Assembly: GCA_022768285.1 (NCBI GenBank)
Contig: JALEMJ010000009.1
Location: 62,001 to 126,000 of the forward strand
DNA length: 64,000 bases
Direction of reading: 5' to 3'
From: Aerococcus sp.
Lineage (GTDB): Bacteria; Bacillota; Bacilli; Lactobacillales; Aerococcaceae
The translations under genes were made by a program, and so were the position numbers. The notes under the pieces are model-generated. The model made no database searches. It was not told the DNA's origin and saw only the letters and a list, made by a program, of their open reading frames with translations. Below, one piece after another: positions 17,708 through 25,856 of this stretch. The first letter of the stretch is position 1, and every line of letters begins with the position of its first letter.

Positions 17708-18235
17708 ATGCTTAAGAAATTCCAACCCACGTGGTTTATGTCATCTATCTATACATTGACACCGGAATTACTCAAAGAAAAAAATATCCAAACAGTTATT
17801 AGCGATCTGGATAATACACTGTTGCCATGGAACGTGATGGACGCGACAGAAGAGTTGAAATCCTGGGCACAAGATATGCACGAAGCCGGCATTACCGTTA
17901 TTATTTTATCCAACAACCATGGCGAACGTGTGAAGCGTGTGGCTGATCAAGCGGACATCGTTTACCAAGGTGATGCTCGAAAGCCACTCAAAAAAGGGAT
18001 GAAGCTGTTGATCGCTCGATTCCATGTGGATGTCGAGAAAACGGTCTTCGTTGGCGACCAGTTGTTGACGGATATTTTTCTCGCGAATCGCATCGGTATG
18101 CGCAGTGTTTTTGTGAAGCCGATTGTTGAGAACGATAATATCTATACACGTATTAATCGATGGCTCGAGCGAAAAATTGTCCGGCATTTTAAGAAGAAAG
18201 ATCCTACATGGGGGTGGCAGGAATCAAATGAGTGA
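17708..18235 (+). CDS. yqeG: YqeG-family HAD-IIIA phosphatase
   Basis: 175 residues. HAD motif I is SDLDNTLLPWN (near 38-48), motif II is ILSNN, motif III/IV K...FVGDQLLTDI. First gene of the conserved yqe operon; substrate not established, though PGP phosphatases share the fold. Strong AGAGGAG ribosome site; last eight bases overlap yqeH. Confidence 0.93.
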   Translation: MLKKFQPTWFMSSIYTLTPELLKEKNIQTVISDLDNTLLPWNVMDATEELKSWAQDMHEAGITVIILSNNHGERVKRVADQADIVYQGDARKPLKKGMKLLIARFHVDVEKTVFVGDQLLTDIFLANRIGMRSVFVKPIVENDNIYTRINRWLERKIVRHFKKKDPTWGWQESNE

Positions 18236-19340
18236 AGAGCCAATCTATTGCATCGGATGTGGTGCAGAAATTCAATCGGAAAACCCGAATCAGCGCGGCT
18301 ATACACCGCAATCTGTGATTAAAAAAGGATTAGAGAATAATGCGCTGTACTGCCAGCGTTGTTTTAAATTGCGCCACTATAATCAGTTAGAGAGTATTGA
18401 AACGACTGAGGAAGAATTTACGGCAATTCTCAATGGTATTGCGGATACACACGCCTTAGTGGTGAATGTGATTGATATTTTTGATATTGCGGGATCTATT
18501 ATTCCTGGTATTCAACGAATTATTGGAAATAATGACCTGCTTTTTGTCGCAAACAAAGTTGACTTATTACCTAAAGAAATTAATCGCAATCGTCTCAAAC
18601 ATCGCATCCAGAAGATCCTGAGTGATCAAGGCATCCACGTTTACGATGTACTCTTTACTGGTGCGGCTAAGAATCAAGGCATTGATGCGCTGTATCGTAC
18701 GATTGAACAGGCACGCCACGGCCGAGACGTCTATGTTGTTGGAGTGGCAAATGTCGGCAAGTCCACACTTATTAATGCGCTAATCAAGAGTCGAGGAATT
18801 CAGGGCGAAGTGATTACGACGAGTCAGTATCCAGGTACAACGCTCGATATGATCGAAATTCCTTTCGATGATGACACGGCACTGATTGATACACCGGGTA
18901 TTATTCACGATGGACAACTGACAGTTGGTTTGTCGCATAAAACATTGAAGCAAATTTTACCGACTACCGAAGTGCGTCCGCGTATCTATCAATTGAACCC
19001 GGATCAGACACTATTCATCGGTGGTCTTGTGCAGGTGGACTATGTGAGTGGTCCGCGTCAAGGTATTGTCGTTTATGCTTCCAATCAATTGAACATCCAT
19101 CGTCGCAAGTTCGCTGGTGCTGATGTTTTTTACGAGAAGCATGTCGGAGAATTATTGTCACCCCCTACCGCCAAAGAGATGGAAGCCAGCCCCAAGCGTA
19201 TCACAAAGCACTATTCAATCGATGAACCGTGTGACATTGCGATTTCCGGTTTGGGATGGATTAAAGTGCCAAAAGCAGGACAGGTACATATTCACGTGCC
19301 TAAGGGTGTGGATGTGTTTAAACGTGCACCGCTCATTTAG
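18228..19340 (+). CDS. yqeH: Ribosome biogenesis GTPase YqeH
   Basis: 370 residues from the ATG overlapping yqeG. N-terminal treble-clef zinc finger (YCIGCG...YCQRCF), then a circularly permuted GTPase: G4 NKVDLLPKE comes before G1 GVANVGKST and G3 DTPG. YqeH acts in 30S subunit assembly. The upstream in-frame ATG within yqeG is rejected because the zinc finger begins directly after the chosen start. Confidence 0.96.
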   Translation: MSEEPIYCIGCGAEIQSENPNQRGYTPQSVIKKGLENNALYCQRCFKLRHYNQLESIETTEEEFTAILNGIADTHALVVNVIDIFDIAGSIIPGIQRIIGNNDLLFVANKVDLLPKEINRNRLKHRIQKILSDQGIHVYDVLFTGAAKNQGIDALYRTIEQARHGRDVYVVGVANVGKSTLINALIKSRGIQGEVITTSQYPGTTLDMIEIPFDDDTALIDTPGIIHDGQLTVGLSHKTLKQILPTTEVRPRIYQLNPDQTLFIGGLVQVDYVSGPRQGIVVYASNQLNIHRRKFAGADVFYEKHVGELLSPPTAKEMEASPKRITKHYSIDEPCDIAISGLGWIKVPKAGQVHIHVPKGVDVFKRAPLI

Positions 19341-19355
19341 TGAAGGAGGATGGCA

Positions 19356-19673
19356 ATGAACAATAAACAGAAGAGCTTTCTCAGACGTGCAGCACAGCGC
19401 GAAAAAGCCCTTTTTCAATTAGGAAAAGCAAATATTACGGATGAATTCATTAATCAGTTGAACGACGCTTTGGATAAACGAGAACTGGTTAAAGTATCGA
19501 TCTTACAAAATGCGACGATTAGTGACCAGGAAGCTGAAGCCTTACTGCGTGAACAATTAGATGCGGAGTGGATTAATCATATTGGCCATACATTGAGTAT
19601 TTATCGTACATCGCACGTCGCTGACAACCGTGAATTATCGCTACGTGTGAATGGGATGCGGGCGAATGGCTAA
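19356..19673 (+). CDS. yhbY: YhbY/YqeI-type CRM-domain RNA-binding protein
   Basis: 105 residues. Basic start (NNKQKSFLRRAAQ) and one CRM domain; ribosome-associated assembly factor family. Two ATGs are possible; the second, six bases downstream, is better spaced from GAAGGAGGA. The aroE gene that separates yqeH and yqeI in Bacillus is absent, as in most Lactobacillales. Stop overlaps the nadD ATG by one base. Confidence 0.92.
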   Translation: MNNKQKSFLRRAAQREKALFQLGKANITDEFINQLNDALDKRELVKVSILQNATISDQEAEALLREQLDAEWINHIGHTLSIYRTSHVADNRELSLRVNGMRANG

Positions 19674-20311
19674 TGGTTGAGGCAAAGCAATCGACAAATA
19701 CGATTTTGGCTACAGAAGCGCAGACTGAGCAGCGTGATATCGAGAAGCGTGTTGGCATTCTAGGCGGAACGTTTAATCCTATCCATAACGGCCATCTCAT
19801 TATTGCGGAACAGGTGCGTGAAAAACTCGGACTTGACGAAATTTGGTTTATGCCGGATTATGAACCGCCACACGTTGATGCGAAGGACGCGATCGACAGT
19901 CGCTATCGGCTAGCGATGCTCTGTTTAGCGCTCAATAGTAACCCATCCTTTGTCGTGGAGACGGCAGAGATCGAGCGTCAGGGAAAGAGTTATACAATCG
20001 ATACTGTCAAGGATTTGAAAAAGCGCTATCCCAATATACAGTTTTACTTCATTATCGGTGCCGATATGGTGGAGTATTTACCGAAGTGGGCAAAAATTGA
20101 TGAGTTGGTCGATTTAATTCAGTTTGTGGGCGTACAGCGCCCCGGCCATCAATTAGAGACGCCTTATCCGGTAATGACAGTGGATGTGCCGCTCATTGAT
20201 ATTAGTTCCTCAAAAATTCGCCAAATGATACATGAAGGAGAGAGTATCCGCTATTTAGTTCCGGATGCTGTCGCTGAGTTTATTATGAAGGAGGGGTTGT
20301 ACCGTGACTGA
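19673..20311 (+). CDS. nadD: Nicotinate-nucleotide adenylyltransferase
   Basis: 212 residues. GGTFNPIHNGHL (about 31-42) is the nucleotidyltransferase signature and SSSKIRQMI near 185 is the second conserved site (ISSSKIR). Makes deamido-NAD from nicotinate mononucleotide and ATP. About 25 polar residues precede the usual beginning RVGILGG; the ATG overlapping the yhbY stop is kept since no better start is visible. Confidence 0.96.
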   Translation: MVEAKQSTNTILATEAQTEQRDIEKRVGILGGTFNPIHNGHLIIAEQVREKLGLDEIWFMPDYEPPHVDAKDAIDSRYRLAMLCLALNSNPSFVVETAEIERQGKSYTIDTVKDLKKRYPNIQFYFIIGADMVEYLPKWAKIDELVDLIQFVGVQRPGHQLETPYPVMTVDVPLIDISSSKIRQMIHEGESIRYLVPDAVAEFIMKEGLYRD

Positions 20312-20909
20312 GTTAACCTATACTAAAGGCTTTATCAATTGTACGCGCGATGAACTCACTGAAACTGTAAAACAAGCATTATCAGATGAACGTTTTGCGC
20401 ATTGTCAGCGCGTAGAGGCTACCGCCATCCAGCTTGCTGAACAGCACCACGAAGATGTGGAACGCGCGTCGATCGGCGGTTTATTGCATGACTATGCGAA
20501 AGAAAGCAAACGCGCGGAACTCGAGAAATACTGTGATCATCCGGATTATAAACAGGAATGGCAAAATTGGGGACGCGCAATTTGGCACGGTCCACTAGCG
20601 GCGATGAAAGCGCAGCGGCACCTCGGTTTAACTGATGAAGAGATTTACTGGGCGATCTATGATCATACAGTAGGTACATTCCATTGGACGCCTACAGCTA
20701 AAATTATCGCGATTGCGGATTATATCGAACCGGAACGTGATTTTCCCGGTGTCGATGAGGTTCGTCACTTAGCAATGCATTCGCTAGATGATGCGATCGC
20801 TTTTAAATTAAAACATGAATTGGCATATTTAATTGATGCTGAAAAACCTGTATATCCCCAGACATTCGCTGTTTATAATTATTGGCAACAAACACATCAG
20901 AAAGGATAA
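20304..20909 (+). CDS. yqeK: YqeK-type HD-domain hydrolase (Ap4A hydrolase family)
   Basis: 201 residues. Metal-binding residues of the HD fold appear as HCQRVEATA and LLHDYAKE with a later DHTVG. The YqeK family hydrolyses diadenosine tetraphosphate symmetrically to ADP. GTG start with AAGGAGGGG upstream, overlapping nadD by eight bases. Confidence 0.92.
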   Translation: MTELTYTKGFINCTRDELTETVKQALSDERFAHCQRVEATAIQLAEQHHEDVERASIGGLLHDYAKESKRAELEKYCDHPDYKQEWQNWGRAIWHGPLAAMKAQRHLGLTDEEIYWAIYDHTVGTFHWTPTAKIIAIADYIEPERDFPGVDEVRHLAMHSLDDAIAFKLKHELAYLIDAEKPVYPQTFAVYNYWQQTHQKG

Positions 20910-20916
20910 TGCACGC

Positions 20917-21291
20917 ATGGCAAAATCACCAAAAGAATTAATGGAAATTGTTGTAAAGGCTGCTGACGATCGCTTGGGCGAAGATATTAAAGCTTTGGAT
21001 GTTAAAAAAATGACACCGCTCGCTGATTATTTTGTTATTTTGACAGCACGCAATGCCCGCCAAGTCAAAGCACTCGTTGACACGATCGTTGAAAATATCG
21101 AGAAAAACGGCTACGACATTAAGGCGATTGAAGGTAAGCACGCCGATGACTGGCTGCTCATCGATGCGATCGATGTGATTGTTCACGTCTTTACGCATGA
21201 AGCGCGTGAGACTTACAATCTTGAAAAATTATGGGGTGATGCGGATACTGTTGATATCTCAAACCTCATCCAATCAACAAGTAACGACTAA
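20917..21291 (+). CDS. rsfS: Ribosomal silencing factor RsfS
   Basis: 124 residues. The RsfS core is recognisable (LADYFVILTARNARQVKAL, and DDWLLIDAIDVIVHVF). It binds ribosomal protein uL14 and blocks subunit joining when nutrients are scarce. The start has AAAGGA upstream; a longer frame inside yqeK is rejected. The methyltransferase gene yqeM usually found next is missing and the stop overlaps the tmcAL ATG. Confidence 0.95.
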   Translation: MAKSPKELMEIVVKAADDRLGEDIKALDVKKMTPLADYFVILTARNARQVKALVDTIVENIEKNGYDIKAIEGKHADDWLLIDAIDVIVHVFTHEARETYNLEKLWGDADTVDISNLIQSTSND

Positions 21292-22520
21292 TGACAAGTT
21301 GTGCTGCCATTTCGGAATGGAATCCATTTCATAACGGCCATCGCTATCTCGCTGCACAGATTCGTCGTACTTTATCAGATGTGACAATTATTGCAATAAT
21401 GAGCGGCAACTACGTACAGCGTGGCGAGCCGGCGATTATTGATAAGTGGTCGCGTGCTGAGGTTGCACTGCACAATGGCTATGACCTCGTTTACGAATTA
21501 CCTATTTGGTACGCTTGTCAGCCGGCAGATTATTTTGCTTACGGTGCCGTCAATCAAGCCGTTGCACTCGGCTGTGAATACTTGGCGTTTGGTGTTGAAA
21601 CGGCACAGTTTTCGGACTACGAGCGTCTGGCCGATTGGGTAGTTGCCCATCCGAACTGGGAGAAAAGTCTAAATTCAGAAATTGATGCGCGTATCAATCG
21701 TGGCCAGCACAAACTCCAACAATTGGAGATGCTACCCGAGCAGGTGGCTGAGCTCTCCGGATTACATATCGATTTTTCAGCGGGAGGTAATACGTTGCTG
21801 GCGTATTCTTATGCGAAAGTCAATGCAATGCTCGGACACCCTCTGAGACTATTACCGATAATTCGTACGCATTCGACGCATGATGTTAAAGCGATTGCTG
21901 ACGAAACAATGTATACGAGTAGCACGGCCATCCGTACTTATTTACGACGTGACGACATTGGTGCCTCTGAGTCAATACGACGTTTGCATCGCGTAATGCC
22001 ACACGCATTAGCCACGAAGCTCTGTCAGTCTAGGCCATTACCGGACTTGACGTTATGGTATCCGCACATCAGGTACTTGCTATTGAGTCAGTCGAGCGAA
22101 CATTTATCCCAGCATTATCAGATGTACGAAGGGATTGAGCATTCTCTCGTGGAAGCTGCGAAAGATTATCAGATGTATGCGGATTTTATAGAAAACGTGA
22201 CCAATAGGCAGTGGACGGTCGGACGTATTCAACGTGCGCTCGTCATGTTGGGACTCGATGTATACGAATCCGAAGCATTCCAAATGATGCGACAGCGGCA
22301 GCCACTGTTTATGCTCGGTGCTAATCAGCGGGGGCGTGCTTATCTCAACGCTCGTCAAGCACCAGCAGAAGATACGCGTTATACGCCGGTTTCGCGTGCA
22401 TCGCGTGATACGGTAAAGGAATGGCCACTGTGGTTTCGCGCGGATCGCATTTATCAAACATTTTTGTATCCAGATGGTGGCGAACAGAATTTTGGGCGTG
22501 TGCCACAGCTGCTGACATGA
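21291..22520 (+). CDS. tmcAL: tRNA(Met) cytidine acetate ligase (YlbM)
   Basis: 409 residues. N-terminal nucleotidyltransferase-like motif SEWNPFHNGHRYL (8-20) and a later STAIR-like site. TmcAL uses acetate and ATP to form N4-acetylcytidine at the wobble base of elongator tRNA(Met). ATG overlaps the rsfS TAA by one base, suggesting translational coupling. Confidence 0.93.
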   Translation: MTSCAAISEWNPFHNGHRYLAAQIRRTLSDVTIIAIMSGNYVQRGEPAIIDKWSRAEVALHNGYDLVYELPIWYACQPADYFAYGAVNQAVALGCEYLAFGVETAQFSDYERLADWVVAHPNWEKSLNSEIDARINRGQHKLQQLEMLPEQVAELSGLHIDFSAGGNTLLAYSYAKVNAMLGHPLRLLPIIRTHSTHDVKAIADETMYTSSTAIRTYLRRDDIGASESIRRLHRVMPHALATKLCQSRPLPDLTLWYPHIRYLLLSQSSEHLSQHYQMYEGIEHSLVEAAKDYQMYADFIENVTNRQWTVGRIQRALVMLGLDVYESEAFQMMRQRQPLFMLGANQRGRAYLNARQAPAEDTRYTPVSRASRDTVKEWPLWFRADRIYQTFLYPDGGEQNFGRVPQLLT

Positions 22521-22546
22521 TAGAATGAGTAGCATGGGGAATGTCG

Positions 22547-22575
22547 TTGACAAAGTGTATGGGAATCGGTATAAT
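22547..22575 (+). promoter_or_regulatory. Consensus promoter of yceD-rpmF
   Basis: TTGACA (22547-22552), 17-base spacer, TATAAT (22570-22575): a perfect sigma-A promoter, 30 bases before the yceD start. Confidence 0.95.
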
Positions 22576-22604
22576 TTTTCGTGTTGCTTAGAGGTGGTCA
22601 AATC

Positions 22605-23156
22605 ATGCAGTGGACAGTTGATGATTTAATGTACGATGCTCAGGATCCAATGGTAGTGGATACGGAAGCGGACGTTACATCATTACTACAATCGCGCGAT
22701 GACGAGGTATTAGATGCTTCAAATGCGCGTGTTAAAGGAATGTTGTTGTATGAGGAAGGAACAGTTTTGTTCCAAGCTACGGTTTCTATCAATGTGACAA
22801 TGCCTTCAACACGGTCACTGACACCGGTAGATGTACCATTAACTTTTGCAATTAATGAACGCTACTTCGCGCCTCAGAGTCAGACGGATATTAAGGATGA
22901 TGAGCGCGTCGTAGCGATTGCGTTATCGGATGATACCATCTCTCTTGATGAGATATTGGTGGATAATATCTTAGCGAATTTGCCGATGGTTCGCTTGACG
23001 GCTGAAGAGGAATCGTCAGGCAAAATGCCAGAAGGAAATTCATGGCAGGCGATGACAGAGGATGATTATGAGCAACATAAACATGAATCTGTTGATCCTA
23101 GATTAGCCGTGCTTAAGGATTACTTCACATCAGATGATGCTAAAGATGACGATTAA
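22605..23156 (+). CDS. yceD: YceD/DUF177 family protein
   Basis: 183 residues, strongly acidic, with an acidic tail. Invariant linkage to rpmF identifies the DUF177 family, implicated in 23S rRNA accumulation in bacteria and plastids. Start chosen at MQWTVDDL, preceded by GAGGTGG; the upstream GTG lies at the likely transcript start. Confidence 0.88.
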   Translation: MQWTVDDLMYDAQDPMVVDTEADVTSLLQSRDDEVLDASNARVKGMLLYEEGTVLFQATVSINVTMPSTRSLTPVDVPLTFAINERYFAPQSQTDIKDDERVVAIALSDDTISLDEILVDNILANLPMVRLTAEEESSGKMPEGNSWQAMTEDDYEQHKHESVDPRLAVLKDYFTSDDAKDDD

Positions 23157-23181
23157 TTCAATTTGCTGGAGGTGAAGAGCA

Positions 23182-23379
23182 ATGGCAGTACCAAAACGTA
23201 AAACTTCAAAACAAAGAAAACATCTACGTCGCACACACAAGAAATTAGCTGTACCTGGGATGGTACAGTGCCCTAACTGTGGTGAATACGTGAAATCCCA
23301 TCACGTTTGCCCGAACTGTGGTTTCTACGATGGTCGTGACGTTTTTGCAGATAAGAATACCGAAGAAGCTGACGCTTAA
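23182..23379 (+). CDS. rpmF: 50S ribosomal protein L32 (bL32)
   Basis: 65 residues. [10 protein letters not shown] start, and a zinc ribbon CPNCGEY...CPNCGFY that makes this the C+ form of L32. Good TGGAGGTGA site; operon with yceD from a consensus promoter and followed by a terminator. Confidence 0.98.
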   Translation: MAVPKRKTSKQRKHLRRTHKKLAVPGMVQCPNCGEYVKSHHVCPNCGFYDGRDVFADKNTEEADA

Positions 23380-23405
23380 TTAAGCGATCATCTTTTCGTA
23401 TTATC

Positions 23406-23431
23406 CCGGGACCTCGTGTTCCGGTTTTTTT
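23406..23431 (+). terminator. Terminator of yceD-rpmF
   Basis: CCGGGAC / GTTCCGG stem (one G-T pair), 5-base loop, seven T residues. Confidence 0.9.
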
Positions 23432-23466
23432 GTATCCGGTAATGTATGTATCGGCATAATTGGTGA

Positions 23467-23877
23467 ATGAGTCAGACGATAGCGAAGGGGTATTGGGTAG
23501 TGTTTCAGATCGTATTGGAAGTCATCATTGATATCTTGCCAATAATCGTGCTTTTTGTAGCGTTGCGTTTTCGAAAAGGACTTCGCGCAGTGCAATCTTT
23601 GCATTTGGTCCCAATTGATGTGGTGCATCCATTCTTGTGGCTTGTGATTCATTATAACTCTAAACAAATACTGCACTATTCGTTGCTACCGTTCATCGGT
23701 GTTGTTTTTGCGGTACTTGGTGTAGTCTATATCTTCATGCATTATTTTAAAGGCGATGCAGACTTACAGACACATCAGATGTTTCGTAAGCTATTTAATC
23801 AATTATTTATTTTTTCCCTGGGGTTCGCGATTGTGCTGATTATTTGGCGCATCGTGCAATTAATCATTGGTGGATGA
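23467..23877 (+). CDS. DUF3397-type integral membrane protein
   Basis: 136 residues with four predicted membrane helices (roughly 12-32, 48-62, 68-92, 110-134). Position directly before mraZ is where DUF3397 proteins occur in Lactobacillales. Function unknown. An internal GTG at 23500 has a better placed AAGGGG site and would give a 125-residue product beginning at the first helix; the true start is open. Confidence 0.75.
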   Translation: MSQTIAKGYWVVFQIVLEVIIDILPIIVLFVALRFRKGLRAVQSLHLVPIDVVHPFLWLVIHYNSKQILHYSLLPFIGVVFAVLGVVYIFMHYFKGDADLQTHQMFRKLFNQLFIFSLGFAIVLIIWRIVQLIIGG

Positions 23878-23898
23878 TAGGAGACATTTTAATACACG

Positions 23899-23953
23899 AA
23901 AAAACGACTTTCGTTTGCTCCATTGAGTGACAGCAGACGTGAGTCGTTTTTTT
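23899..23953 (+). terminator. Terminator before mraZ
   Basis: AAAAAACGACT and AGTCGTTTTTT form an 11-bp stem around a 32-base loop, ending in a T-run. It separates the DUF3397 gene from the dcw cluster. Confidence 0.75.
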
Positions 23954-24001
23954 GTGGAAATGTGAGGGATTTATGTGGGATGATATGGTGGAAAGTGGTG
24001 G
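23954..24001 (+). promoter_or_regulatory. GTGG repeat array, probable MraZ operator
   Basis: GTGG occurs at 23954, 23975, 23988, 23995 and 23998, with a related GTGAGG at 23962; most of the stretch is G- and T-rich on this strand. MraZ proteins are known to bind short GTGG/TGGG direct repeats upstream of their own gene, so autoregulation of the dcw cluster is likely. Exact boxes are inferred. Confidence 0.5.
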
Positions 24002-24042
24002 ATTATGGTACACTCGATGGTATGAGGGGCGGGTGATTCTCG

Positions 24043-24480
24043 ATGTTAATCGGCGAGTATAAACACAACATTGATACGAAGGGACGATTAATCATCCCCG
24101 CCAAATTTCGAGAAGATCTCGGTGACCATTTAATTATTACACGTGGCCTCGATGGTTGTATTTTTGGCTATGCGCCGGATGTCTGGGCGCAATTACAACA
24201 AAAGTTAAAGCAATTATCGTTAGCAAAGCGGAATGCACGCGCGTTTATGCGTTTCTTTTATTCTGCGGCCTCGGAAGTGGCATTTGATAAGCAGGGGCGT
24301 ATTAATATCCCTGCACCCCTTATTGAATTTGCAAAAATCGAAAAACAATGTCGAATAATCGGTGTCAGTGACCGAATTGAAATTTGGGACGAAACCTCTT
24401 GGGTAACGGCTACCACGGCGATGGCAAATAGCTTTGAAAGTATTGCCGAAGATTTATTTGATACGGATCAGCTAGGATAG
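24043..24480 (+). CDS. mraZ: Transcriptional regulator MraZ
   Basis: 145 residues with two AbrB/SpoVT-like repeats, each with a DxKGR-type motif (DTKGRLIIPAKFR and DKQGRINIPAP). DNA-binding autoregulator at the head of the dcw cluster. GAGGGGCGGG lies before the ATG. Confidence 0.97.
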   Translation: MLIGEYKHNIDTKGRLIIPAKFREDLGDHLIITRGLDGCIFGYAPDVWAQLQQKLKQLSLAKRNARAFMRFFYSAASEVAFDKQGRINIPAPLIEFAKIEKQCRIIGVSDRIEIWDETSWVTATTAMANSFESIAEDLFDTDQLG

Positions 24481-24487
24481 ATGAGTC

Positions 24488-25444
24488 ATGACAGAAACAT
24501 ACCAACATACGAGTGTCCTGCGTGAACGTGCCGTTGAATTACTGAACATTCAGCCGCATGGTATCTATATTGATGCAACACTGGGACGCGGTGGACATAC
24601 CACGGAAATTTTGAAACATTTAGCGCCTGATGGCCAGGTTATCGCTTTCGATCAAGACGATGAAGCGATCACTTATGTGACCAAACACTTTCAGGACGAC
24701 ATTGAAAGCGGGCGTTTAATTCTCGAGCATCGTAATTTTCGTGAGATGGATGTCGCACTTCAGTCCCATGGGATTAAACAGGTCAATGGTATTCTGTATG
24801 ATCTCGGTGTTTCCTCACCACAGTTGGATGATATTGCACGCGGGTTTACTTATCGCTACGAGGCACCTTTGGATATGCGGATGAATCGCGAGCAGGAATT
24901 AACAGCTGAAACGATTGTCAACGAGTGGCCGTTCGAAGATTTGGTACGGATTTTCAAACGCTATGGTGAGGAACCATTTGCAAAGCAGATTGCGCGGGCG
25001 ATCGAACATGCACGTGCTGATCATCGTATTCAAACGACGAATGAGCTCGTAGATCTCGTGAAACAGGGAATTCCTGCAGCAAAACGACGCACAGGTGGCC
25101 ATCCGGCTAAACGGGTGTTTCAAGCTGTTCGCATTGCCGTGAATGATGAATTAGGTGCGATCGAAACATCCTTGGAGCAAGCCTTGCAGTTAACTACTGT
25201 CGGGGGGCACATCGTTGTGATTAGTTTCCAATCATTGGAAGATCGCTTAGTCAAAACGATTTTCCGTGAAGCAACGACACCCCCGGAAGTACCTGCAAAC
25301 GTTCCCTTACTGCCTTCACAATTACCGAAACCTGATTTTCAGCTACTGACGCGCAAACCGATTGTTCCCGACGATGAGGAAATTAAACATAATCAACGCT
25401 CACACAGTGCGAAGTGTCGTGCTGTTGAACGGGTATCGCAGTAG
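24488..25444 (+). CDS. rsmH: 16S rRNA (cytosine-1402-N4)-methyltransferase
   Basis: 318 residues. SAM site DATLGRGGHT (29-38), LGVSSPQLD and the C-terminal RSHSAKCRAVER typical of RsmH (MraW). Methylates C1402 at the decoding centre. Seven bases after mraZ. Confidence 0.97.
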   Translation: MTETYQHTSVLRERAVELLNIQPHGIYIDATLGRGGHTTEILKHLAPDGQVIAFDQDDEAITYVTKHFQDDIESGRLILEHRNFREMDVALQSHGIKQVNGILYDLGVSSPQLDDIARGFTYRYEAPLDMRMNREQELTAETIVNEWPFEDLVRIFKRYGEEPFAKQIARAIEHARADHRIQTTNELVDLVKQGIPAAKRRTGGHPAKRVFQAVRIAVNDELGAIETSLEQALQLTTVGGHIVVISFQSLEDRLVKTIFREATTPPEVPANVPLLPSQLPKPDFQLLTRKPIVPDDEEIKHNQRSHSAKCRAVERVSQ

Positions 25445-25463
25445 CGACAATTAGGAGAACATG

Positions 25464-25856
25464 ATGGGAATCTATGCATTAAACAAAAATCACGTTGCAT
25501 TAAAACACTACGCAGCACCAGTCGATCAATCTATACCTCAAATCCATAAGCCATCGAAAACACAGACCGTAGTGACCAAAGTGCGCGCGCTGTCTAAGCG
25601 CAGTCTGATTTTTATGCTGAGCAGCTTAGCGCTTTTTGTAAGCACGTTATTACTGTTGATTGCGATGCGTGCGAATTTTGTCGTTCAGACGAAAGATTTA
25701 GAAAACCTTCAGCTGCAACTCTCCGAGATACAGGAAGACAAAATGCATGCCGAACAAGAGGTTAATGAACTGAGCAATTACGACCGTGTCATTAAAATTG
25801 CCGAAGACAACGGGCTTGAAGTCCACGAAGACAATATAAGGAATGTCAATCGATGA
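25464..25856 (+). CDS. ftsL: Cell division protein FtsL
   Basis: 130 residues: cytosolic N-terminus, one membrane helix (about 50-72), then a leucine-zipper coiled coil ending NGLEVHEDNI. Divisome subunit that pairs with DivIC and DivIB. Of two adjacent ATGs the second is better spaced from AGGAGA. TGA overlaps the next ATG. Assignment by topology and position because FtsL sequences diverge strongly. Confidence 0.88.
   Translation: MGIYALNKNHVALKHYAAPVDQSIPQIHKPSKTQTVVTKVRALSKRSLIFMLSSLALFVSTLLLLIAMRANFVVQTKDLENLQLQLSEIQEDKMHAEQEVNELSNYDRVIKIAEDNGLEVHEDNIRNVNR

Noticed and set aside
18123..18227. N-terminal extension of yqeH within yqeG
   Set aside because: The zinc finger of YqeH begins directly after the later ATG; the extension is the shifted yqeG frame.
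22104..22601. 165-codon minus-strand frame across the tmcAL end
   Set aside because: Antisense to tmcAL and runs through the consensus yceD promoter.
23401..23676. 91-codon minus-strand frame
   Set aside because: Overlaps the rpmF terminator and the start of the plus-strand DUF3397 gene; the latter has clear membrane helices and conserved position.
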